A stretch of 64,000 bases of DNA from Eremophila alpestris peregrina (Eukaryota > Chordata > Aves > Passeriformes > Alaudidae). Below are positions 20,789-31,573 of the stretch, one piece after another. The stretch's first letter is position 1; the number at the start of each line of letters is the position of its first letter. Location of the stretch: positions 11,116,200 through 11,180,199 of the forward strand of contig WMCF01000016.1 of NCBI GenBank assembly GCA_009792885.1, written 5' to 3'. A program made the translations under genes and the position numbers. The notes beneath the pieces were generated by a model, which was not told where the DNA came from, ran no database searches, and saw only the letters and a program-made list of their open reading frames with translations.

Positions 20789-20870
20789 CGGATGGCACAG
20801 CGAGCCACTCTGTATTTATGTACATAATAAGGCAGCTCGTCCCCTCCACTTCATTTGCATCATTACAATA
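20788..20870 (-). promoter_or_regulatory. Candidate distal GATA2 promoter: octamer plus TATA-like box
   Basis: On the minus strand the octamer ATGCAAAT (20860-20853) lies about 33 nt upstream of CATAAATAC (20820-20812), with the expected start about 25-30 nt further on. Octamer-plus-TATA spacing of this kind is classical for POU-driven promoters. Confidence 0.45.
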
Positions 20871-21860
20871 TCTGTACAAGCACATCACATTGTCTGTTGC
20901 TTGCACCTTTTGTTACGGTTGCTGTCACAGTCTACGCGACTTGACTTTCATATTTTAAATGACTTGATATTATACCAACAACACGCACTCACATCCCAGG
21001 CGCTGGGAAACCGGGCTCCGGCACGGCGGGCGCCGCAGCCGCAGCTTCTCCCGAGCCTCCCGCTTCTTCCTCTGATCCCCAGGAAGGTGGGCTGGGGGGA
21101 GTCGCTCCGTAGGATCAATTATTCCTATAAATTACTCCTAACAGTATTCATTTTCTTTCCCTCTCTAGTGAAGGAAATGCTTTGGGAGTGTTGGATTTTT
21201 TTTTTCCTCATTGACCAGCCTGGTTTTTGTATAACCTCATGTTTCTTCTCGCACCTTTCCCTTCCAAATTCAACCTTTCGGGCTGTGCACCTGCACGTAA
21301 GTGAGGCACAGGAGAAGCTGGAAGAGGCACAAGCAGATATTACGCGACGAGTCGTTGTTATAGCTAGGAAAGAGACGGTAAAACACCTATTTCGCAGAGC
21401 ACTAAGAAATCCAACCAGAAAACGAATGTTTTCGGAAATGTTGGCGTGCCCCAGCCCTGGCTGGGCAGTCCTCACCTGCCGGGTATTCCCCTGCCGGTGC
21501 GGGTGTATGCGGGGCTGGGGACCGGAGTGGGCACGGGCACGGGGGCCGCGTCCAGGCGGCTCGGGGGGCGCGGCGAGATTCTCCTGAGGGGGTGGGCGAC
21601 AGGCGGGACCCCCGCCCGGGGCTGCAGGAAAACCATATTAATACAGAAACAAAGGCCTGACCGACCGGTGGGGGCCCTGAGGGAGGTGGGGGAACGAAAA
21701 TACGGTTCGGGAAGGGAAGGAGAAAAGTTTCGCGGGAAAGGAATTATCATCATAATGGAGGTAAAATTGTGAGCAGGGAAAAGAGAGGGGGGGGATCTAT
21801 TCTGCTGGCATTTTCTGTCTGTCTTTGTGATATGGTTCGGGGGAAGAAGGGTCCTTGATA

Positions 21861-21887
21861 TGCGGCTGATAATTCTTATCAGCCGCA
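21861..21887. promoter_or_regulatory. Perfect inverted repeat containing two facing GATA sites
   Basis: Two perfect 12-nt arms, TGCGGCTGATAA and its reverse complement, separated by TTC. Each arm carries TGATAA. About 1.1 kb upstream of the candidate distal first exon. Palindromic GATA sites are bound by both fingers of one GATA protein or by two molecules, so this is a good candidate for autoregulation. Confidence 0.55.
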
Positions 21888-22545
21888 CGCAGCCCATTTC
21901 CAAAGTAAGTGTTTTAATTACTCCTCCTGTATTACCCTTCATCCTCTGAGAGAAGATACATCACCAGATTTATGCAGGGGAAAAATACAAAAGAATGTGG
22001 TATTAAAATACATACATACATATATCCCCTCTTTTCTCCCTTGTGCCCAGGAAGAGGGAGACGCTGTCGGCAGCCGCGTCCTGGGATCGCCCTGCACAGA
22101 ACGACTCCAAAACGAGGAACTGCCCCTCAGGCGGAAAAACTACGGGAAAAGTGGGGTTTGAAGGCTGCTGATTTTTCCCCAAGCGGGGTCGGACGGGGGT
22201 GTGCGAGCCGCGGGCTGAGGGGGCTGGGAGCGGAGCAGTGCCCACCCGAGCCGCACCGCGCCGTGCCTGCGCTCCAGCCGCGCTGTCCCGGGACAGCCGG
22301 GGTCACCCCTCCACGTGCCACCAGGGACATTGGGGGTCGGAGGGGCAGGGAGTCAGGATTTTCCCCTCATACCCGCTGGAAGAGAAGGATGTTTTTCTTT
22401 CCTGTTAAGCTTTCGTACTAAAGATGTCATCTGAAAGTCTGGGAGGAAAGGGGGGACCGTGCTCTGCTCTCGTTCACGGTAACAAGCATATTCTGCATAT
22501 TGAAAAATATGATAGACAGTGGGGGAAGATTTCCTCCCCCATTAA

Positions 22546-22588
22546 AAATAAAAAAAAAAAAAAAAGAAAAAAAAAGAAAGAAAAAAAC
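22546..22588. repeat. A-rich simple repeat
   Basis: A-run of about 20 broken by G, followed by AAAG-type units. Low-complexity. Confidence 0.8.
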
Positions 22589-22762
22589 CCCAACCTTTTC
22601 AATATTGATTCAACAAAAAAAGAGGGAGAGAATTTTAAAAGAGAAGAAGCAGCACCAGCAGCAAGGAGAATATAGGCTCAGCAGCTCTCCAGGTTCGCTT
22701 CCTTATTATTACTATCCAGGGGTAATTTTTCATCTCTGCTAGCTAATCTTTGTTCCTTGTGA

Positions 22763-22879
22763 AGATAATGAATAGCCCAATTCTTATCTCCTGGGCTCCT
22801 GGAGGCTGCTGGAGAATGGGGTTGAACAGGGTTGAAAATTGGTTCCAAAGTGCTGCTGAATAAATGGTGTTCCTTATCT
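22763..22879. promoter_or_regulatory. Cluster of three AGATAA motifs about 2 kb upstream of distal promoter
   Basis: AGATAA at 22763-22768 (plus) and AGATAAG on the minus strand at 22789-22783 and 22879-22873. The distance to the candidate distal start (about 2.0-2.1 kb) resembles the mammalian -1.8 kb GATA switch site of GATA2. Homology not verified. Confidence 0.45.
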
Positions 22880-24409
22880 CTCGCTTCCAGATTATCGGAA
22901 CCCTTTCAAAACTCACACAACAAATACAGCCACCGCATCTAATGCATCATTTACCAGAGCAGATCTCCGCGTTTGATCGGCAGATAGGCAAAATCTATGT
23001 ATTCCTTGCTTTACTTAGTATGCATGGATGCGGGGCTGCTGTGCACGAGGGCTGCCCCCAGCCGGGCCTGGGACACCCCCGAGGCTCTCCGCACACTCGG
23101 GTCTTTCCTGTGGATTCCGTGGAGTGACAAGAGGGTCCCCTGCCCGTCCCCGAGCCAGGGGAGCAGGGTGGGACAGCAGCTCACCGCGCAGGCTGCTGCC
23201 ACACAGCACGCTTGGAAATTTGGGGTTGCTCTGCTGAGCTACTGGCGGATTTTCAGGGAAGGGAAAAGAGTTGTGAACACTATCCTGGGCACCGCAGGCA
23301 GCTGCTCACACTCAGACTCACTCCTGCACCCACAGCCACCTTCACCTGCAGCCACGGGCACTCACTGCTTCAGGAGGGATGAAGTGCGTGGTAGCAGCTC
23401 TGTCCGCATCCAGAAAGCCACGTCCAGGCTCAGCTGTGTCCTGCCCCAGCCCTCGGCAGTCCCTCGGGTTGGCCTGGGCTGATTTCTAGCCCTCACTGTC
23501 GGTGCTGGGTGACACCTGCCAGCCGCAGGCAGAACGGGGCACCTGAGGCAGCCCAAATTTGGGAAACAATTGGTAATTCTGAGGGGCAAAAATAAACCTT
23601 ACAGAAAGGGAGTTATTTACTCCCAGAGTTAGAGTGAAGTCTGTCCCTTCCAGCTCAGAGCAGTAGCAGATTTTCCTTCCTTTTTTTCTCTCTTAATCTC
23701 TTCCTCTCTTTCTCTACTTCTCTCTATATTTGTTGTTTCTTATTTTCTCCATTTGGGGGGGGGGGGTTGTTTGTTTGTGGGCTTTTTTGTTTCTTTTGTT
23801 TTTCTTTTTCCTTTTTTTCCCCCTCCCAAAACTTATCTCTATAACACTAAATGCCTCCCAGTCTGGGTGTGCAGCCCCCAGCTCCAGAACAGGAGATCCC
23901 CCAGCCCAGAGCTAGGCACAGATGTCCCTTAGGCTCACCCAACCCTTCTTTCCTCTGGTAGTACCTGAAGCTTGTGCCCAGGAACCAGACAAGGAAACAT
24001 TTTATTCTGCACCACTGCAGCACATCACATACTGCTAGCACTGTCCTGGACCCCCAGGCCAGGGGGACAGCAAGATTCTGGGTTGGGGACAGGACACCCA
24101 GAGTCTCCTGGTCCCCTCTGCCTGTCCAGCAAAGCTCATCTTGTCCCTGCCTGGAAAGAGAAAGAAACTTTCACGGGATGTTGCAGGCAAGCAGCAGCCC
24201 CTGCCCGTGCTTGAGAGTTTTGCAAATGTTCAACTTGTACTAATTTTATATAGCTGTATTCACAGTTGTTCTCTGTAAAAAATGGACCTGTGTTCGTTTA
24301 TTAATAACCTAAACATTACGCATTAAAGACCTATGAGTGACACAAGATGACAAAAAGCTGTATTTTTCCAATATACACAAGCACACATTTAATAACCTTC
24401 TATTGCATC

Positions 24410-24570
24410 TCAGCTAGGCCTTCTCTCTGATGGTTCCCATGGCAACTGAGATAAAAAAGCAGCCATTTTCCATATCTCTATGAAAGTCTATTATATTGCA
24501 GGATTAGTTCATCTTCTGCTAAGGTCAAACACAAAGTCATACAACCTGAAATATTTAGAATCCATGTACA
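24410..24570. promoter_or_regulatory. Candidate upstream enhancer with RFX X-box and GATA site
   Basis: GTTCCCATGGCAAC (24433-24446) fits the RFX X-box consensus, with AGATAA 2 nt further on (24449-24454). The surrounding AT-rich sequence is high in complexity and conserved-looking. It is about 3.6 kb upstream of the candidate distal start, comparable to the mammalian -3.9 kb site. Function inferred. Confidence 0.4.
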
Positions 24571-24701
24571 TTCATTTTTTTATATGCCCTTTCATTTTCC
24601 ACAAAAGACTGGGCTCTTCTGAGGTTTTATTCCCCAGAAAATGCTAAGCAAAGCAATAAAAAAATCATGATTAGCAGCTGATGAAAAGTTCAATTGTTTT
24701 C

Positions 24702-24740
24702 TTCTCTCTCTCTCTCTCTCTCTTTTTTTTTTTTTCTCTC
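24702..24740. repeat. (TC)n microsatellite and poly-T
   Basis: TC dinucleotide run followed by about 13 T and further TC units. Confidence 0.85.
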
Positions 24741-25029
24741 TCAATTTTTTTTTCCCTTTAAAAAACCCCACTATTGTTGGGCAGATAGTGCCTTCCCCAT
24801 TTATCTCTATCAGCAGCCGTGATTGCAGCCGATACCTGCCGCCTAATTGGGATGGGAGCGATTCGCAGGCGGACGGCGGCACCTTCTGGCAGCGGCGGGT
24901 GAGACGCGGGGCCGGTCCCGCTCAGCATCCCCCGGCCGGGAGCGGGGCAGAACCCCGGGGTCCGGGTGCTCCTCACGGGGCACTCCCCGGCACGGCACCG
25001 CTCAATCTGCGCCGGATCGTGCCAATTAT

Positions 25030-25052
25030 ATAATTCATATAATTCATATAAT
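25030..25052. repeat. Short tandem repeat, 9-nt unit
   Basis: Two and a half copies of ATAATTCAT. Confidence 0.8.
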
Positions 25053-25099
25053 CCCGATGCGGGCTTGAATGTTCCGCATCTGCTTCTTTCCACATTTTT

Positions 25100-28000
25100 A
25101 TTTCGTAGTGCAAGTAGGTTCCCAAAGCCTTTCACCTGCAACTTTTAGCTATTGCACACTTGCAGGGAAAAAAAAACCCACCAAAAAAAAAAAAAGTGTT
25201 ACACACATCAGAGTGGCTCCCGTGAGCCCTGATCTCTTTGTGGGAAAGAGAAGTCACTTTTCTTTTTTTATGAAGGAGTTGGCAACGTAATTCAACTGGG
25301 TCTTGGTGACACCTCGAAATGCAATAAAACAAAAAACTGGGCAGCCTTCAGACAGTTTGAATGGTGGCAAACTTGTTATCACCTGTGCCGTGAAGAACTA
25401 CGGCTCGCTCCTTTTCCAAGGTCACTCCTGAAAACCTGGGAAATCAGAGGAGAGAATTTGTGCATGTGGCCATTCACACCTGTGGCTTTGTTCATAGATA
25501 TCTGCTGCAACGTTTATTCCAGCCCCCTTTAATGTGGAAAAATAGACACTCTGGAAATATGTGGAAATGGGGAGAAGCTCGAGGGTGGCAAAAGGATGGA
25601 AGAAATTTTTTTCCCCATCCCTCCATCCCCAGGAGGCCCCACAGGGGTGTCCCAGTGGCCCCAGCCATGCAGTTGGAGCAGCCCAGGGGGGGCCAGGTGT
25701 GGGGGGTTGAGCAGGGATGGTGCATTCCAGTCTATCCCTGGAGATGATCTACACCTGCTGCAGAGAGCTGGAATGGGACTGGGAGAGAGGATCTGGTGAG
25801 GACAAAGCCAAATCCCAGCCTAACCCTCTGTCCCCCCAGCCTGGGTGAGGGCAAAGAGGTGTTGCCAGAGGTCAGCACATGCCCAAGGGTGCTTTCCATA
25901 AGCTCTTTGCAGGGAGGTGCTGCAGTTGCCAGCCATGCCCACCTTCTGAAAGCAGGGAGCAGCCCCTGCTCTCAGCAGCACACCTGGGAGGGGGATGCCA
26001 AGGCAGCCTCCCCAGCTGGGGACCCACAAACCTGGGGCACCTGTGCACCCATAAAAGCCCACACCTACACCTTCCCCTCCCCTTCCTTTGCCCTCTGCTT
26101 CCTTCTGCTCCTCTGGGGGGAGAGCAGATGGTTGCATTTTTAGTGTTAATACAAACCTGCACGTTTTTAAACTTTGTATCCTGGGATTTGGATGTCTGGT
26201 GTTTTGGGGTTTTTTTAAGGTGAATGTATTTTTACTCTCAAGGTTTGGACTAGAGAGAAGAAGGCTGTAAATGTGTGCTGAGCTGAATATTTGAAGGAGG
26301 AATTCAGCACATCACCAAACACAGGTGGGTTTCTTTTTTAAGTCTTGTGGTTTCTTTTTTCTCCTATTTCATCCTGATCAGGAGCTGTCATGGTGGCTGC
26401 ATACCTGAGGTCTGTAGTCCTAAAAAAAACCCTTTAGAAATCTGGGAGTAATTGTGTCCTTCAGCTAAAAAAAAAAACCAAACGTGTTCCCTTGAGTATG
26501 GTGTTAATACCCTCTTCTTGGGGGTAGTGATGTTGGTCTTTTCTCACAGCTCTGGCTCTCTTGTGATAGCTGCTGCTGTGACAGGTGGGGGCTGAGCTGC
26601 CCCAGTGCAGGTAGTGTGGGTGTTATGGAGGGACTGACAGAGTTCACTGTGAACATTCCTGTCCTCCAGCAAGGGGGGGGTGTTTGTGTGCTGGAGCCCA
26701 CTGGGGCTGCTGGAACTGGACCTGTGCTGGGTGCCATGCTGAGTGCTGTTCAAACTCAGCAAAAATGGGGAAAACAAACAAGTCTCCTTTGGGCTGCAAA
26801 TATTCAGATTATTTCCAGTGGCCAATTAGTGCTGGGATGGAGCCTGGAGGATGTGGGGCTGCTGGCTTTTTCCAGAAGCAGGGTGGCTGCTCATGCTGGG
26901 AGAAAGGGGCTCCTTCCAGCCCCAGGGGCTTGGGAGGCTCAGCAGTGCCACCAAGGGGGTGCTCTCTGCTCCCCTCCCCGGTGAGCCAAATGCCATGGGG
27001 TTCATTCAGGGCCATGGTGAAATGCCCCAGTTTGGCCCCTGGTTGTTTTTCTGTCTCTCAGTGACATCTGGTGCATTGCTGTGAGTTCCCAGAAAGAGGC
27101 CCTGATGGAGGATGTCAGGGTAGGAAGAAAGGAGCTGACCTTGCTATTAAAAGGCAACAGAAATGGAACTGTTTCAGGCTGTTTCTAGCAGACATGTCTG
27201 GGAAGAAATTCTCCTTGCTCTGTTCCATCAGGCCCTCGTGGGCAGCTTTTCTCTGCTAATTGTTCACTTGATACTACACTGGAGATGCTTAATTTATCCT
27301 TGTCCCCACTGGATGCCTGAAAAGATCTTGTGGAGTTTGAGAGGGATTTAAGTCCTACTGATCCCTTATGACTCTGTACATTTCTGGTCTTACAGTGACA
27401 CCAACAGTCCTGATGCTCTTGGATCAAAGATGTTGGTCTTGAATGGGAAGAGTTCAGGCCCCGACCCTGCCTTGAGTCCTAAGCAATCCTGTTGAATCCA
27501 GTTCAGGAATCCCAGCAACATCCCTTTAGAGACGGAATTTCTTGCAAATCTCTGATGCCTGCTCTGAGCAGGGTCCTGTGGAGGAAGGAAACCTTGCCAT
27601 TGTGTGGCTGCTCCTTGTGATGTGGGAGAAGTCGAGTAATTACTGAGATTAGCAAGAATAAGCTTTGCTTACAGTTTGAGATGAATGAATGTTTTAAACT
27701 CTCTTGGCTCTTTGGCTGAAATCAAATGTGGCATTAGTGTAACATCTGTATCCATTATCTGGGGAGTAGAAGACTAACCTTCCTTGATGCAAGGTATGAA
27801 CTTGATTTAAAAGGGCTTCCCTTCAATTTTGTTCCCCAGTGCTGAACGATCCTGCTGGGTGACACTGTGGGAGGCAGGGGCTGCTCTGCCTGCCTGGAAG
27901 GGAAGGGGAGGAAGTAGGACAGTGTGAGAGGCTGTGCTGGATATTTGGAGAATGACGAGGGCAGTGCATGTGAAATGTGACTGGGGTCAAACTGTGTGCT

Positions 28001-28840
28001 GGAGGATAGTGTGGGTATGGTGACAGCAGGCAGCCATTGGGATGGAGATGTACAGATAGTCCCTGCTGGCCACAGAGTGGTCATCTCCCTGCTTCAGCCT
28101 CCTTCGAGCTGTGTCTGACAGCCTATCTCCAAAAACCTGAGCAGTACCTCAGCAGCAAAGGCATAAATCATCCCAGGTGCCACCTGCCTGTGCCCCAGTG
28201 TGTGATGCACAGTGCTCTGGCATTGCCCTGGAGGTGCAGGGCCTGCAGTGAGCTGACAGCCAGCACTCACCCACAGTGTGGCTGGATGGGGCAGGGGGCT
28301 TGGTAGCAGCCACCAGAGCAAAGGATTTAAATGAGTAGGGCCAGGAACACAGGCAGTGCTTGACTTCAGCCACAGTGCTTCTGCTCAGGCCAATGCTTTC
28401 CAGCCACTGCCTGTGGACATGTCAGTGGTGCTGCCAACAGCTGCCCCACCAGGACCACAGCAGTGGGAAGCATCAATGAAACAGCTTCCAGAAGCCATGG
28501 GCACAGAGCAGGGACAGCCCAAGGCTTTCTGAGCTCTGCCTTCAAGTGTTTTTTGATGATGAAAGTGGCTCTTGTGAAATGTCATCACAAGCTCTGTGGT
28601 GCTGAGTATGGGTGGGCACTGCCTGGGCTAGTGGCCTGTGCTACTGTGACAGTGGTCAGAGTGGGGCAGTGAGGTCAGCTCTGCCCCAGATGGAGAAGAC
28701 TGATGTGCCCAGTGCAGGAGCTCAGGGGTAGGCTCTCCTGTGGGGTTTGTCTCATCCTCAGGTGCATTTAATCTGTACTGGGGTGAAAGCATCAGCTTCA
28801 CCAATGTTTTCACTCAGCATGTTGGTCTTGGTCTGTTCTT
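25100..28840. other. Intergenic, no gene recognised
   Basis: Mixed-composition DNA between GATA2 and RPN1. Open frames are short and unlike known proteins. Short A- and T-runs; no transposon identified. Confidence 0.6.
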
Positions 28841-28938
28841 ACTGTCCTTAACAGTGACAAATCCCTGAGCAGAAGAGTACCTAATGACTTTGTTTTCCAT
28901 CCCATAGAGAGGGGACATGGCATTTAAGAGACCTTAGG
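28841..28938 (+). repeat. Copy 1 of a duplicated element of about 98 bp
   Basis: Starts ACTGTCCTTAACAGTGACAA and ends near GCATTTAAGAGACCT. About 93% identical by eye to 31476-31573, same orientation; similarity stops abruptly on both sides. Not recognised as a known avian repeat. Confidence 0.8.
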
Positions 28939-28939
28939 G

Positions 28940-31475
28940 GCCTGGCCTAGGGCTTGTTGGAATAAATCAGCCTGGCATGTCTCTGCCTGTCCTTGCAAAG
29001 TGAACCTTCCTTCCTGTGGGAAGGAGGTTTTGTTTGCTGGGCCAGAAAAAGTGGAACACAACCTGAGAGCAGGACAGGAGCTCAGCTCACCTGCCACACT
29101 CAGGCAAGTGGCACATGAAGGGGCAGAGCTTCACCCCTCAAAGTGTCCCTGCACATCTGAGCCACTCAGTGTGCTGCTCCAGCTCTGCACAGCCACCAGC
29201 CAGGTCAGTGGGTGGATGCAATGTCTGTAACTAGAGAGTCTCCAGGAAGGTCCTCTCCCCTTCAGAGACTAAAAGAGCTGATGCTGGGAGGCAGAGCCTT
29301 TGACTACTGCTGGAGCATCTGTTTGGGGACAGGATATGGCAGCAGGGGATGTTGGAGCTGCTCCACAGCCGGTTCCTGGATGTGTGGATGTGTAATGCAC
29401 ACCAGCACAGTATATACTGTGTAGTGTGTGACTGTGGATGCAGTATTTATTTAGGTGTTGAAGGTGAAATGAATCTCTGCCATTTCCCTCTGGGCCGAAT
29501 CTTTACCTGCTTTCCCAGCTGAAAGACAACACTGCTTCTCTGCTCCATGGGAACCTCCTCCCGGCTCAGCGGGATGTTTGTGGGATTTTGGGAGTAAAGC
29601 CCTTTTCCCCCCACACCCCCAAATGCCAACATTCACTCCCCCTCTCCTCACTCACTTTTGCCTTCATTTCCAAGGGCTGGTGGAGCTGCCACTGCTCTGC
29701 CCCTTTCCCTTGTTTTTTGCAACTGTTTTGGAGCCCAGTGGGTGGCTTGGGACAAAAACCTGCCCAGCTCATGAAAGCCACAGAAACACTTCCTATGGGG
29801 CTGATAAAAGCAGGGTGGTGTTTTTCCTTTTTTTTTTTTTTTCTTTTTTTCCTGATCAAAACCAGAAATATCTTTTTCCAGTGCAACAGACATCACCACC
29901 CAGTCACCTCGGTGCAGTAACTGCAAATCCTCTGAATGATGATGCTTGATGCTCTGGAGGAGGCAGCCAAGCTGCTGCTCCTCCCCAGCAAGCACAGGTG
30001 AAGTGGGAGCATGCTGGGATGGGTGGAGCCACTGGGAGCATCCTTCAAAGCTCAGGATGCTCAAATGCTTTCCTTAACCTGTTGGTCTCAGCCCTTGCCT
30101 GCTGGGCTGTTCTCAAGGCTCCTAAACAAAACCCATCCTTCAGCAGGTAATGTGGCTACTTTTTTTTCAGAATTGAGGGTTTTTTCCTTAAATCACTTTT
30201 TTTTTTTGACCAAACTAAGAGGGAAGAGAAGAGGAGGAAGGGGAAACCCCCCAGCTCTTGTCTTGGTGGCTTGTCATGCCTGCCTTTAATTGACAGACCT
30301 TGTTATTAATGTTTTCCAGCCGCCTCTCATCCAGAGCTCAAACCTCCCTTTTAAAGCCCTGTCATGTTAAAATTTGACATGTGTTGACTTTGGCCTGGGA
30401 GAAGCCAAGCCCTGGCTGTAGGTAGGAACTGCATGTGTTTAGTCTGGCTTACATTTTATTTTCTTCTTTCATCAAATTAGTTCAGCTGTATTTTTTTTTT
30501 TCTGAAGGAAAGAAAAGAAAAACTGCTTGACAATCTGAGGCTGGGGGTTAGAATTGCAGCATTGCTTTAAAACAACAAAAAAATAGCTTACAAATGTGGG
30601 CTGTGTCAGGCTGAGTGGAGATGGGGCCACTGGAGCAGGGATGGGAAAAGCTGCTGCAAGTAAACACTATCTCTATGGAGGCACAGAGCTTCTTCCTGCA
30701 ACCCCACAGCCCTGGCTGTTTGTCTGATTTATTCCAATTGAGCTTGTTGTACTTAGCCTTGCTAAAATTAGTGCTGTCCTAACTGCACCAGGTTTATTTC
30801 TCCACTTCTCCTTGCTCAGCCCATTTTTGCTGTGGGTACCCCAGTTCTCCACCCTAAAGCTCAGCCAGGGATGTGCTGCAAGCCACAGAATGACCACTGG
30901 GCTGGAAAGCCAAGGAAATCCTGCTTCTTGCCCATTAAATATCTGGGATTAGGGGTTATGTGGCACATTTCATTGGGATGGCAGTTAAGATCCAGACTGC
31001 ATCCAACAGGGAATGTGCAGTGGAGGAGCACCCAGCCACTGGGGAGGGCAGGTCCTGCCCCTGCTGTCCCAGGTTTTCACCTAAGCCTTAGTGCCTCACT
31101 GGGGGAGGCATCTGGTTCCCTCTTCCTGTATTTCCCCGGGTGCTTCAGAGTTAAATGCACCCCAAATGTCCATGGGGTTTATTTAACACACAGGGCATCT
31201 CCCCAGCCCCAAGTCACTGAGGATCAGGGAAGCATCAGGTCCTGGTTTGGTGCCAAATGGAAAGAAATAGCTGAAGCTTCAGGGAGTTACTTGTGTCACC
31301 ATCCTGCCCACACTGAATCCTATCTGCTCAGCCTGGGGCAGATGAAATGCCACCCTCGGGCTGGAAACAGTGCTGGGGGGTCGGGGGGAGGAGCCCCAGG
31401 AGGGGCTGCCAAGAGGGTCCATGAGGCAAGAGGGAACATCTCTCCCACCCCCGCAGGGGCATGGCAGTGGCCAGT
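28940..31475. other. Intergenic, no gene recognised
   Basis: Lies between the two copies of the 98-bp element. T-runs at about 29826-29850 and 30190-30210; otherwise unremarkable. Confidence 0.55.
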
Positions 31476-31573
31476 ACTGTCCTTAACAGTGACAAATGCC
31501 TGAGCAGAAGAGCACCTAATGCCTTTGTTTTCCATTCCACAGAGAGGGGAGATGGCATTTAAGAGACCTCAGG
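31476..31573 (+). repeat. Copy 2 of the duplicated element of about 98 bp
   Basis: Direct copy of 28841-28938, 2.6 kb further on, with about six to seven differences. Contains TTTTCCATTCCACAG followed by AGAGGGGAG, which resembles a 3' splice site on the plus strand; in copy 1 the final CAG is TAG. Direction is arbitrary. Confidence 0.8.

Noticed and set aside
20157..21587. 476-codon plus-strand open frame
   Set aside because: Runs through CpG-island sequence and a CT-rich repeat; the translation is Pro/Gly/Arg-rich then Phe/Pro/Ser-rich with no domain. It covers the candidate distal first exon in antisense.
30832..31503. 223-codon plus-strand open frame
   Set aside because: No family resemblance; ends within the duplicated 98-bp element.
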